This document shows, piece after piece, positions 7,928-16,446 of a stretch of DNA of 64,000 bases. A model generated the notes under the pieces. That model made no database searches. It was given only the letters and a program-made list of their open reading frames with translations, and was not told the DNA's origin. The stretch lies in the NCBI GenBank assembly GCA_046704745.1, contig JBJKRL010000072.1, forward strand, positions 36,494-100,493. The letters are read 5' to 3'. Source of the stretch: CAWGGS01 sp046704745 (GTDB lineage: Bacteria > Desulfobacterota > Desulfobulbia > Desulfobulbales > Desulfocapsaceae). The position numbers and the translations under genes are program-made. Within the stretch, counting starts at the first letter, position 1. Every line of letters begins with the position of its first letter.

Positions 7928-9355
7928 ATGATTGAATATGTCTTTATTCTGCCGGTGATCGCAGGTCTTTTGACCCTGTTTCTCCCGACTGCTCTCGGCA
8001 GGGGGATCTTGATAATCACCGCCTTTTTGCACCTGCAGCTGAGTGTGATGGGGTGGTTCGGCAAACTCACTCCCACCCTGGTCAATTTTTTCCGCATCAC
8101 TCCGGAGGGCATGCTGGTGCTGCTGGTCACCTCCTTTATCTTTGCCCTCATCTCCATCTATGCAGTTGCCTATGTGAGTGAAACGGGTCTTGCCAATGAG
8201 CGGATCTTTATCTGTTGCCTGCTGCTCTTTCTGGGTACCATGAGCATGGTCGCCCTGTCAGATCATCCTATCGTGCTGTGGATCGCCATAGAGGCCACAA
8301 CCCTGGTCAGTGCGCCGCTTATCTTTATTAAACGGTCGAAAGAGGCCCTTGAGGCCACCTGGAAGTACGTCTTGATCTGTTCGGTGGGTATCGCCCTGGC
8401 ACTTCTCGGCTGCTTCTTTATCACCTTATCCATGGATATCGGCAACATCGATGCCGCGTTTTCCTTCTCCTCCTTAAACCATGTAGCCCGGCAGCTCGAT
8501 CCGTTGTGGTTAAAGGCCGGTTTTGTCTTCGTGATCATCGGTTTCGGCACCAAGATGGGTCTGGCCCCGATGCATACCTGGCTGCCTGATGCCCACAGCC
8601 AGGCACCGAGCACTGTTTCGGCACTTCTGTCCGGCGCCTTGTTGAACTGTGCATTCCTCGGGATTTACAAGGTGCATGTCCTGATGAATTTTGCCGGTCT
8701 TGGTTCTTTTTCCAGCAATGTCCTGATCGCTTTCGGGCTGTTTTCGGTGCTGGTCGCCGGGATCTTCATCCTCAACCAACCGGATTATAAAAGGATGCTG
8801 GCCTATTCCAGCATTGAAAACATGGGGGTCATCGCCTTTGGCATCGGTGTCGGCGGCATTGCCGCCCTCGGAGCCATCCTGCATATGATCCACCATTCCC
8901 TGCTGAAATCGTCATTGTTTCTTTCCTCGGGCAATATCCTGTTGGGCTTTGGAACCAAACTGGTGCCCAAGGTCGGCAATATGGCAAAACTTTTTCCAAA
9001 GACATTCGTTTCCTTTTTTGCAGGTTTTGCCGGCATTTCGGGTTTCCCTCCTTTCGGTATTTTCATCAGTGAGGTCCTGATCATTATCGGCGCCTTCCAG
9101 CGCGGCCGGTATGTAGCCGTCGGGATCCTGATCTTCGGCCTTATCCTGGTCTTTGCCGGGGCGGCACGTATCGTTATGAATATCTCGTTTGGCGAGACGA
9201 CCCAGAAAGTGTTGATAAAGGAAAAATTCTTCCGGGTGATGCCGTCAACGGCCCTGCTTCTAACCTCAATCGTTCTCTGCGTCTGGATCCCGGACAGTAT
9301 TTACCAGAAGATCCTGCATACCATCCAGATGATTGGAGGGGCCTTCCATGGCTAA
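7928..9355 (+). CDS. HyfF-like antiporter subunit of Ehr complex
   Basis: 475 residues with about 14 hydrophobic helices, second NuoL/M/N-type subunit of the operon. Key features are the glutamate in WIAIEATTLVSAPL, GLAPMHTWLPDAHSQAPSTVSALLSG, and the lysine region KRMLAYSSIENMGVIAFG. With the subunit at 4368 this gives two antiporter-like channels, fewer than the three of E. coli Hyf and more than the single one of Hyc. Its 3' end overlaps the large-subunit gene by 8 bp. Confidence 0.88.
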   Translation: MIEYVFILPVIAGLLTLFLPTALGRGILIITAFLHLQLSVMGWFGKLTPTLVNFFRITPEGMLVLLVTSFIFALISIYAVAYVSETGLANERIFICCLLLFLGTMSMVALSDHPIVLWIAIEATTLVSAPLIFIKRSKEALEATWKYVLICSVGIALALLGCFFITLSMDIGNIDAAFSFSSLNHVARQLDPLWLKAGFVFVIIGFGTKMGLAPMHTWLPDAHSQAPSTVSALLSGALLNCAFLGIYKVHVLMNFAGLGSFSSNVLIAFGLFSVLVAGIFILNQPDYKRMLAYSSIENMGVIAFGIGVGGIAALGAILHMIHHSLLKSSLFLSSGNILLGFGTKLVPKVGNMAKLFPKTFVSFFAGFAGISGFPPFGIFISEVLIIIGAFQRGRYVAVGILIFGLILVFAGAARIVMNISFGETTQKVLIKEKFFRVMPSTALLLTSIVLCVWIPDSIYQKILHTIQMIGGAFHG

Positions 9356-10856
9356 TCTGTTAAAGATACACAATGGCCAGGCCATCCCCCGGGCTGAAAT
9401 CCCCGATTGCGATCTTGATACCTTTTTGCAGACGCTGCTGGACTTTTTGCAGGACGACGGATATGTCGTCCAGTTTTTCGGCTATCGCGAAGGCGACTCC
9501 AACCGAATGCTTGCCGTTCTCCGCAATAAAGATTTGCTTGTGACCGGGACAAGGGTGGGTGGCAGTTTCCCTTCGCTTACCAGGGCGAGTAAAAAAGTCC
9601 ATATGTTCGAAAGAGAAATTGCCGAACAGTACGGGATTAAACCGGAAGGACATCCCTGGCTCAAATCGGTTCGCTACCATGCCAATTACACCGGCGCCCC
9701 TGATCTCTTCAACAACGATTATGCAGGTGATATTCCGGGCAACTATGAGTATTTCCGTGTTGAGGGCGAGTCCGTCCACGAGGTGGCGGTGGGGCCGGTG
9801 CATGCCGGCATAATCGAACCCGGGCATTTCCGTTTCCAATGCGCCGGCGAAGAGGTTCTGCATCTTGAGATTCAGTTGGGATATCAGCATCGTGGTGCGG
9901 AGAAGATGCTCTGTGAGGTGGACCAGAGGCGTCTGCCGATCATCTGCGAGGCAATTGCCGGGGATACCACCATAGGCCATAATCTCTGCTGCTGTCAGGC
10001 TCTGGAGGCCTTGGCCATGCTTACGGTGGACAAGGGGGCGAGCCTGGTGCGGGTGATTGCCCTTGAGCTTGAACGCATCGCCAACCATGTCGGGGATCTG
10101 GGAGCTTTAAGCGGCGATGTCGCCTTCAATCCGCCTGCAGCGTATTTCGGCAGGATTCGAGGAGAATTTTTAAACCTTCTTCAGGTAGTGTCCGGCAACC
10201 GTTTCGGAAAAGGACTGCTGCGGCCCGGCGGGATTGCTCATAGAATGGGAGATGAACAACGCCGGCTTATTTCCGACAAAATTGCCGAGGTGTCACCCGA
10301 GATCAAAAATGTTTGCGATCTTCTCTTTTCAGCACACACCGTTCAGGCCCGTTTTGAACAGACAGGTCCTGTTTCTCTTGAAGTTGCCAGGGAGTTGGGT
10401 CTGGTCGGCTATGCGGGACGGGCCTGCGGCATCGGCTATGACGCCCGGACCGTATTCCCCTCAGAGCTTTATGCCGTCCTGCCTGCCTGCTCTCGCCCAG
10501 TGACTAACGGCGATGTCCTCAGCCGGGCTGCAATCAGAAGGGATGAGATTTTCCATTCATTGTCTTTGATCAAGACACTGCTGGACATTCGTGAAGAGAC
10601 GGTCAGGGAGGCGCGCTTGCGTTCTTACGATTTGGCCCCGTCGTCCATGGTGGTGACTGTCAATGAAGCCTGGCGTGGCGAGGTCTCCCACTGTGTGTTG
10701 ACCGATGCAGACGGGAAGGTCCTGCGCTATAAAATCAAGGATCCGTCCTTCCATAATTGGACGGGGCTTGCCATGTCACTGCGTAACCAGGAGATATCGG
10801 ATTTTCCGCTCTGCAATAAGAGTTATAATCTTTCCTATTGCGGATTCGATTTATAG
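9348..10856 (+). CDS. Hydrogenase-like large subunit lacking all [NiFe] cysteines (NuoC-NuoD/HyfG type)
   Basis: 502 residues; ATG 9348 follows GGAGGG by 7 bases. The N-terminal 130 residues resemble NuoC/HyfG-N. The rest is the [NiFe]-hydrogenase/NuoD fold (VGPVHAGIIEPGHFRF, GYQHRGAEKML). Where hydrogenases have the first CxxC (RVCGICGFAH), this protein has AIAGDTTIGHN, putting A204 and T207 in the cysteine positions. The C-terminal DPCxxC is DPSFHN (S467, N470). It therefore cannot bind a [NiFe] centre in the known way. This matches energy-converting-hydrogenase-related (Ehr) complexes described in other bacteria, whose reaction is unknown. The fold and length are otherwise intact, so this is not a decayed gene. 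Confidence 0.9.
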   Translation: MANLLKIHNGQAIPRAEIPDCDLDTFLQTLLDFLQDDGYVVQFFGYREGDSNRMLAVLRNKDLLVTGTRVGGSFPSLTRASKKVHMFEREIAEQYGIKPEGHPWLKSVRYHANYTGAPDLFNNDYAGDIPGNYEYFRVEGESVHEVAVGPVHAGIIEPGHFRFQCAGEEVLHLEIQLGYQHRGAEKMLCEVDQRRLPIICEAIAGDTTIGHNLCCCQALEALAMLTVDKGASLVRVIALELERIANHVGDLGALSGDVAFNPPAAYFGRIRGEFLNLLQVVSGNRFGKGLLRPGGIAHRMGDEQRRLISDKIAEVSPEIKNVCDLLFSAHTVQARFEQTGPVSLEVARELGLVGYAGRACGIGYDARTVFPSELYAVLPACSRPVTNGDVLSRAAIRRDEIFHSLSLIKTLLDIREETVREARLRSYDLAPSSMVVTVNEAWRGEVSHCVLTDADGKVLRYKIKDPSFHNWTGLAMSLRNQEISDFPLCNKSYNLSYCGFDL

Positions 10857-10871
10857 GTTGGGTGTAATACC

Positions 10872-11615
10872 ATGCTGAAAGTCATTAAGAACAGATTTGA
10901 ACAGGGATGCCGGACATCGGCTTATCCGAAAGAGCCGATTGCTCTTTATTCGAGGTATCGCGGGCGCCCCGTCGTTAACAGGAGCTGTGACAAAACCATA
11001 GCTCGGCAATGTGCTGATATCTGTCCGCAAGAGGCAATTGACCCGGAGGCGATGGTTGTCGATTTGGGCCGGTGCACCTTCTGTGGTGAATGCGAGACTG
11101 TGGCGGATGGTGCCTTTATCCGGTTCGGTCAGGATTTTGAGCTGGCCGCCGCCAGTCGGCAGGACCTTGTGACCTCAGGCAGTCTTCCCGATCTTGCCGC
11201 GCATGCCAAAACGCATTTTAAAAAGCTTTTCGGCCGCTCTCTGCAGCTCAGGCAGGTTTCTGCCGCCGGCTGCAATGCCTGTGAGGCCGATACCAATGTT
11301 TTGAATACGCCGTTTTTTGATCTCTCCCGCTTCGGCATCGATTTTGTCGCTTCACCCAGGCATGCCGACGGCATTCATGTCACCGGGCCGGTCTCTCGCA
11401 ACATGAGAACCGCACTCCTGGCAACCTACGAAGCCGTACCGTCACCCAAGGTGGTGATTGCCAGCGGCAGCTGCGCCATCTCCGGTGGGCCGTTTTACGG
11501 CAGCCCTGAAATTGTGGGCGATCTCGGCAGCATCCTGCCTGTCGATCTCTATATCCCGGGTTGCCCGCCGCATCCGTTGACAACGCTGCATGCGCTCTTG
11601 AAATTTTTTAAATAG
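10872..11615 (+). CDS. NuoB/HyfI-like small subunit with N-terminal ferredoxin domain
   Basis: 247 residues. The N-terminal ferredoxin-like part has C68-x2-C71-x2-C74 plus C51-P, enough for one [4Fe-4S] cluster; the second cluster set is degenerate (C39 and C47 only). The C-terminal NuoB-like domain keeps the N2-type cluster ligands: GCNACE, GSCAISGG and PGCPPHP. Electrons could thus pass from a ferredoxin-like donor to the site facing the large subunit. It combines roles that E. coli splits between HyfH and HyfI. It is the last gene of the operon; the oppositely oriented gene ends 13 bp downstream. Confidence 0.9.
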   Translation: MLKVIKNRFEQGCRTSAYPKEPIALYSRYRGRPVVNRSCDKTIARQCADICPQEAIDPEAMVVDLGRCTFCGECETVADGAFIRFGQDFELAAASRQDLVTSGSLPDLAAHAKTHFKKLFGRSLQLRQVSAAGCNACEADTNVLNTPFFDLSRFGIDFVASPRHADGIHVTGPVSRNMRTALLATYEAVPSPKVVIASGSCAISGGPFYGSPEIVGDLGSILPVDLYIPGCPPHPLTTLHALLKFFK

Positions 11616-11628
11616 ATCGTTGACCCGG

Positions 11629-12108
11629 TCAACGGCGGTCAACAGTCAACTGGTAGACGAATTTCTCAGTGGGATTCTTCACATTTTTCAAGCGAAAGGA
11701 AAAATCGTAGTAGAGCCAATGGATTTCCCCTTTATCCGCTTTCCCGGGGCCCACCTGCTGACGAAGCCAGCCGATGAGGGTTCGGGCAACGGGATTTTTT
11801 GTTTTTTCAGGAGAAGATATGCACACTCCTTCCATGTGTCTGTTGTCGTCGAAGTCAAAGACAATCCTTACGGGTCCATGGTCTGCGGCAGGGAGGTAAT
11901 CGTACTGGATGCGATCGGGCGTATCGATACTCGGCTTTATAGCAGGAAGGGCGGCATGCAGATAATGGGCAATGGTTGCTCGGCTTGAGGGTCTGCCCAC
12001 CCAGAGCGTCTTACCGCCAATCACCAGCGGAAACCAATGCGCTCCCCAGGCTAGGGAAGGGATAACGCAGAACAAGATTATCAGAAAGAGCTTACCTGAT
12101 CGCTTCAT
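11629..12108 (-). CDS. Exported hypothetical protein
   Basis: 159 residues with a clear signal peptide (MKRSGKLFLIILFCVIPSLAWG, cleavage probably after the WGA region). The mature part is small, mixed-charge and contains no cysteine cluster or known catalytic motif; a DYLPAADHGPVRIVFDFDDN segment is notable. I do not recognise the family. It is convergent with the Ehr operon; a short inverted repeat GTTGACC/GGTCAAC (11619-11643) overlaps its 3' end. Confidence 0.6.
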   Translation of the reverse strand: MKRSGKLFLIILFCVIPSLAWGAHWFPLVIGGKTLWVGRPSSRATIAHYLHAALPAIKPSIDTPDRIQYDYLPAADHGPVRIVFDFDDNRHMEGVCISSPEKTKNPVARTLIGWLRQQVGPGKADKGEIHWLYYDFSFRLKNVKNPTEKFVYQLTVDRR

Positions 12109-12144
12109 TTCAATCTGCTGAAGGCACCTTTATAGAGGGTACCC

Positions 12145-12627
12145 TTACATATGGATAAGGGCCGCTTTTTCAGGCGTTTCCGAGAATCCATCTACCTGAA
12201 TGAGCCAGTAGTTGTCTGGGGTCGTTGCAATATCTTGACGTGTCTTTTCCGGGAGCCAGTGACTGTCGTCAACGAGGTTGTAGAAACTCGAATCAGTGCC
12301 GATGAACCCGTCAAGAAAATGGGTGGCAATGTGGAGAACCTTGCTCGGGTATCCCTGATGTAGATTCAAAAGATCGCCTGTGGTTTTGACCCCTGTATTC
12401 TCCAGGTCCTTGATCAGGCCTTTCAGGGTTTTTCTGTTTTTGGCAACGGCCTGGTCAAGGTATTGTCCGAAATCGTTGTGAGTTCCAACAAGACTCGCTT
12501 TATCATCAATCTCTATCCTATCGTAGCGAACGAGTTCGGTACGGGCAAAGTAGTTTTTTACCTGTTTCCTGCAGCTCTTATACGATTCTCCTGCTACGAG
12601 CATGAGATGATGGGCGATCTTTTTCAT
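12145..12627 (-). CDS. Hypothetical cytoplasmic protein
   Basis: 160 residues. ATG 12627 is preferred over the in-frame GTG at 12654, which would add MYSRSNGTV. No signal peptide or membrane helix. The sequence has the coding character of a real protein (KKIAHHLMLVAGESYKSCRKQVKNYF...; GYPSKVLHIATHFLDGFIGTDS) but no family could be named. It lies 36 bp upstream of the exported-protein gene on the same strand, so the two may be co-transcribed. Confidence 0.55.
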   Translation of the reverse strand: MKKIAHHLMLVAGESYKSCRKQVKNYFARTELVRYDRIEIDDKASLVGTHNDFGQYLDQAVAKNRKTLKGLIKDLENTGVKTTGDLLNLHQGYPSKVLHIATHFLDGFIGTDSSFYNLVDDSHWLPEKTRQDIATTPDNYWLIQVDGFSETPEKAALIHM

Positions 12628-12670
12628 CACGGTTCCGTTTGACCGGGAGTACACTCCGTCAGTATTTAAG

Positions 12671-12692
12671 CCCCCCGCCTTTTGGCAGGGGG
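12671..12692 (-). terminator. Possible terminator after the flavodiiron gene
   Basis: GC-rich hairpin CCCCCcGCC-TTTT-GGCaGGGGG, between the end of the flavodiiron gene (12764) and the next gene on the same strand. The downstream T-run on the minus strand is weak (CTTAAATACT), so termination is only possible. Confidence 0.4.
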
Positions 12693-12763
12693 AATGAATG
12701 AATACGGCTTTCTGATGTCCGAACCGGGGATCAGGAGTACCAATACGGTTTACCCAGCCGTTT

Positions 12764-13960
12764 TTACTCTTTCTTTTCCTTCAACGCCTTGCCGATCTTA
12801 TGGCCAAGCGCCACACAACGGGAAAGGTCGCCTTCCTGCGGGATATATTTGACCCGGAAACCTTCGTCGATAATATCCAGTTTCATTTCGGTCATGGCTT
12901 CGTTTAAGAGTTTGATCGACTCACCGGACCAGCCGTAAGAGCCGAACGCGGCTCCTATTTTGTTTGTGGGCCTGAGCCCCCTCATATACATCAGAAAACC
13001 GGCCATTCTCGGTAAGAGGCCGTTGTTCAAGGTCGGTGATCCGAGAATTAAGGCACTGGCGTTTAAGACCTCGCGCATGACATCGCTGCGATGGTTGTAC
13101 CTGAGGTTTAAGAGTTTAAAGGAAATACCTTCATCCCGAAGACCTGTTCCGATAGCGGTTGCCATCAATTCCGTCGAGTGCCACATAGTATCATAAATGA
13201 TTAACGCATTTCCGTCACCCTGATTATGGCACCATTTGGCATAGGAGGTTATGGCAGTGTTTGGATTGGTCCTCCAGATGACCCCGTGGTCGGGGGCGAT
13301 CATGTCGATGGGAAGCGCCATCTCCTCAACTTTGGCCAGAAGCCTCTTTACATTGGGAGAATAAAGAGTCAGGATATTAGCATAATATTTGGTAAGCTCT
13401 TCCAAAAGGATTGCCTGGTCGACCTCGTCATCGAATCGTTCGCTGGTGGCCAGGTGCTGACCGAAGGCATCGCTGGAGAACAGCAGCTTGTCTTCTTTTA
13501 CATAGGTAAACATGGAATCCGGCCAATGCAGCATTCGTGTTTCCAGAAAGGAAAGGGTACGCTTGCCAAGACTGATTTCATCACCGGAGTTCACAACCAT
13601 ATACGGCCAGTCGTCACGGTGAAAATGTTGAAGGAGGGCCTGATGCCCCATTTTGGAGCAGATAACTTTTTCCGGTTTAATCAGGTCGACCATTTCAGGA
13701 AGTGAACCCGAGTGGTCCATCTCCACATGATTAACCACGATATAGTCAATTTTTTCCGGATCGATTATTTCCTTGATCCGGGCAAGAAAATAATCTTTCT
13801 GTTCATTTTTGACCGTATCGACCAGGGTTACCTTGTCATCAATAATGAGATATGCATTGTACGTTGTTCCGCGATTTGTTGAATATCCGTGGAAATCACG
13901 AATATCCCAGTCAATGGCTCCTACCCAATAGATATTGTCTTTTACAGTTATAGGGTTCAC
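12764..13960 (-). CDS. FprA/Roo-type flavodiiron protein
   Basis: 398 residues with a GTG start preceded by GGAGGATTG. The N-terminal metallo-beta-lactamase domain has the diiron ligands H78-x-E80-x-D82-H83 (NHVEMDHSG), further ligands around GHQALLQHFH and APDHGVIW. The C-terminal flavodoxin domain (from about residue 255, ALIIYDTMWHSTELMA) binds FMN, with the GSPTLNNGLLP and AFGSYGWSGES loops. Such proteins reduce O2 to water, or NO to N2O, with electrons from rubredoxin, protecting anaerobes. No rubredoxin gene is adjacent; a ferredoxin is encoded divergently at 14280. Confidence 0.95.
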   Translation of the reverse strand: MNPITVKDNIYWVGAIDWDIRDFHGYSTNRGTTYNAYLIIDDKVTLVDTVKNEQKDYFLARIKEIIDPEKIDYIVVNHVEMDHSGSLPEMVDLIKPEKVICSKMGHQALLQHFHRDDWPYMVVNSGDEISLGKRTLSFLETRMLHWPDSMFTYVKEDKLLFSSDAFGQHLATSERFDDEVDQAILLEELTKYYANILTLYSPNVKRLLAKVEEMALPIDMIAPDHGVIWRTNPNTAITSYAKWCHNQGDGNALIIYDTMWHSTELMATAIGTGLRDEGISFKLLNLRYNHRSDVMREVLNASALILGSPTLNNGLLPRMAGFLMYMRGLRPTNKIGAAFGSYGWSGESIKLLNEAMTEMKLDIIDEGFRVKYIPQEGDLSRCVALGHKIGKALKEKKE

Positions 13961-14279
13961 TGATCAATCCTCCAGGATACTTAATGATAATAAAATGTTG
14001 TGTTGTTAAAGTCTTATTGTAACCGGCCATGACGGTTGGAAATTGAAAGGGAGATAGTAAAGCTTAGGCTGAATTGTACATGTATTCTTCATTTCGGCAA
14101 CTTTTTCTTTGCCGAAAAAATAAAACGGATAGAATGTGAATTGTTCTTATAAAAACATGAATATTATTAACGTAAGTGAATATTGTCAAGACACCTACCG
14201 GCAAACTGATGGCTGGTGGGAGGATACCGACAATAGAAGGGGAAAAACTTGACCGCAGTGTTTACAATGAGAAAGGATT
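13961..14279. other. Divergent promoter region between flavodiiron and ferredoxin genes
   Basis: About 320 bp, AT-rich, non-coding. It must hold promoters for both divergent genes. A loose inverted pair TATTGTC/GACAATA (about 14180-14236) flanks the 3' part. No convincing operator was identified. Confidence 0.4.
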
Positions 14280-14501
14280 ATGAGAGATAAAGGAGATAAA
14301 AAGGGACTGAAGATGTATCCGGTAATCGATCCTGGCTGTTGCATTCTTTGTGAGGGATGCGTTGAAATAGCACCGGAGATCTTTCGTTTGAACAGAGAAA
14401 CAGGCCTGATAGAGGTTATTGACTTGTCCAGGTATCCCAAAGATCTGGTCGACGAGGCGATAAAAATCTGCCCTGAGGATTGTATTTCCTGGGAGACGTG
14501 A
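14280..14501 (+). CDS. Single-cluster ferredoxin
   Basis: 73 residues. The CxxCxxC motif CILCEGC followed by VEIAPEIF, and a distal ICPEDCISW, give ligands for one [4Fe-4S] (or [3Fe-4S]) cluster plus an extra cysteine, as in Desulfovibrio-type monocluster ferredoxins. The start may be ATG 14280 or ATG 14313 (MYPVIDPGC), the latter giving a core-sized protein of 62 residues. It is transcribed away from the flavodiiron gene and could serve as a low-potential electron carrier, but the partner is unknown. Confidence 0.88.
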   Translation: MRDKGDKKGLKMYPVIDPGCCILCEGCVEIAPEIFRLNRETGLIEVIDLSRYPKDLVDEAIKICPEDCISWET

Positions 14502-14793
14502 CAAGGTTCATCCATGGTATTATTACGTTAATAACGCTGAAAGTAATAACCAGGCGGAGGTCGCTGCCTCCTGCCGCCGCTCTACGGCTCTATCGCCGGT
14601 TCACCACAGCTGACAGACAGATCTTCCAGGGTGTACTGTCAGGTGCGGACGTCGAGGTCCGCACTCCTTCGGGTCTACGTGGTTACCCGGCGTGTCTCCA
14701 CGATGCGTCTGAAAGCGACGACCTCCGTCTCCCTCGGTAGAGAGTTACACAACCATATGAATGAACCACGCAATAGAATGCAAGGGGGAGAAC
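14502..14793. other. Hairpin-rich intergenic segment
   Basis: About 290 bp with several stem-loops: GGAGG-tcgctg-CCTCC near 14555, and GTGCGGAC-gtcgag-GTCCGCAC at 14643-14664. It is more GC-rich than other gaps. Overlapping reading frames here lack good starts and look spurious. It could be a structured RNA, a leader or a decayed repeat; no known RNA family was recognised. Confidence 0.35.
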
Positions 14794-16236
14794 ATGGTGA
14801 AATTCGACTATGATTTTGGCGTGATCGGCGGCGGTGCCGCAGGGCTTACAGCCGCATCGGGTGCAGCTCAGTTGGGAGCAAGGACCGTGTTGATCGAAAA
14901 GGAAGAGGTGCTGGGCGGTGATTGCCTGCATTTCGGCTGCGTTCCGAGCAAGACGCTGATTAAGTCAGCGAAGGTTTATCATCTGTTGAAAAATACGGAA
15001 AAATACGGTCTGCCCCCTGCAACCTCCGGTCCAGTCGATTTTGCCGATGTCGCGGCAAGAATTGCTTCGGTTGTTGCTCAAATTCAGGCACATGATTCAC
15101 ATGAACGTTTTACGGCCCTCGGTGTCACCGTTTTAACAGGCATCCCTCGCTTTGTTGATGAACATATGGTTTCCTGTGACAATAAAAAAATTACTGCCGG
15201 AAAATGGCTCATTGCCACCGGTTCATCTCCAGTCATCCCTCCTCTTCCGGGTCTTGAAACGGTGTCCTATTTGACCAACAGGGAGATTTTTTCTTTAAAA
15301 AGGCTTCCGGAATCACTAATTATCCTCGGGGCCGGCCCGATTGCCGTCGAGATGGCGCAGGCCTTTAACCGCCTTGGCTCAAAGGTCACGGTTTTGCAGA
15401 GAAACACCCAGATTTTAAGCCGGGAAGATAAGGATATGGCTGATGCCTTGTTGGAGGTTCTGCAGGAGGAGGGAATTGTCTTTCATCTTGGATGCAGGCT
15501 GGAACAGGTCCGGGAGAGCGGTGGGGTGAAAGAGGTGACCATCAAGACATCCGATCTCAAAGATCTGGTGGTACAGGGAAAAGAGCTCCTTATTGCCCTG
15601 GGAAGATCGGCTAATATTGATGAACTTGGACTGAATCAATTGGGAATCAGTGCCTCAGCAAAAGGAATCGAGGTTGATTCCAGGCTGCGGACCCACGTGA
15701 AGCACATCTTTGCTGCAGGCGATGTGATCGGCGGATTTCAATTCACCCATGCCGCAGGCTACGAAGGATCCATCGTCCTTACCAATGCCGTTTTGCACCT
15801 GCCCCGCAAGGCCGACTACCGCTGGATTCCCTGGTGTACCTATACGGAGCCGGAACTGGCCGGTATCGGGATGAACGAAAAGGCCGCAGCTGCAGCCGGA
15901 ATTTCCTGTCGGGTCTTTACCGAAGCGTTTGCCGCCAATGACCGGGCTCTGGCGGAAAATGAAGGTAGAGGGAAAATAAAACTTCTGATTGGAGAAAAGG
16001 GGAAACCGCTTGGAGTCCATGTTTTAGGCCCTCATGCCGGAGATCTTCTAGCGGAATGGATAGCAATTTTCAATGGTAAATTGGGTCTTTCCAAAATTGC
16101 CGGAGCGATTCATCCTTATCCAACACTCTCCGAAATCAACAAAAAGGTTGTGGGGTCGATCTATGGTGAGAAGCTCTTCTCGGAAAAGGTAAAAAAGACG
16201 TTGCGTTTTCTTTTCCGGTATCGAGGGGCCGAGTGA
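14794..16236 (+). CDS. FAD-dependent pyridine nucleotide-disulfide oxidoreductase (mercuric reductase-like)
   Basis: 480 residues. ATG 14794 (MVKFDYDFGVIGGGAAG) is chosen near GGGGGAG (14784-14790); GTG 14797 is also possible. The FAD motif GGGAAG, redox-active disulfide GGDCLHFGCVPSKTL (C-x4-C), NAD-binding GAGPIAVEMAQAF, second FAD motif AAGDVIGG, and C-terminal dimer motif HPYPTLSEIN (with the catalytic His) are all present. No N-terminal metal-binding domain or C-terminal CC pair is present, so mercury reduction is unlikely. It is more likely an uncharacterised disulfide reductase of the DLD/MerA family. Confidence 0.92.
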   Translation: MVKFDYDFGVIGGGAAGLTAASGAAQLGARTVLIEKEEVLGGDCLHFGCVPSKTLIKSAKVYHLLKNTEKYGLPPATSGPVDFADVAARIASVVAQIQAHDSHERFTALGVTVLTGIPRFVDEHMVSCDNKKITAGKWLIATGSSPVIPPLPGLETVSYLTNREIFSLKRLPESLIILGAGPIAVEMAQAFNRLGSKVTVLQRNTQILSREDKDMADALLEVLQEEGIVFHLGCRLEQVRESGGVKEVTIKTSDLKDLVVQGKELLIALGRSANIDELGLNQLGISASAKGIEVDSRLRTHVKHIFAAGDVIGGFQFTHAAGYEGSIVLTNAVLHLPRKADYRWIPWCTYTEPELAGIGMNEKAAAAAGISCRVFTEAFAANDRALAENEGRGKIKLLIGEKGKPLGVHVLGPHAGDLLAEWIAIFNGKLGLSKIAGAIHPYPTLSEINKKVVGSIYGEKLFSEKVKKTLRFLFRYRGAE

Positions 16237-16446
16237 AGGTGATGTGGCTTTTTCCAGCATGCCATGAGGAAATTGGGATGTAAAAAAACAGTATTCCTGC
16301 TAATCTTGTAAATTATTCATCCGGCGTATGTATCTTTCTATTCGTGGAAGCCAGATACTTTGCTGTGTTGCTGCATACAGCTTTAATAAAAAATAACTCT
16401 TGATTTCCATCCATTCGCACAAGATGGGATTTTGATTATAGGTTTT

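Noticed and set aside
14480..14740. Plus-strand frame of 86 codons in the hairpin-rich gap
   Set aside because: Overlaps the ferredoxin end, is arginine-rich with no motif, and has no clear start.
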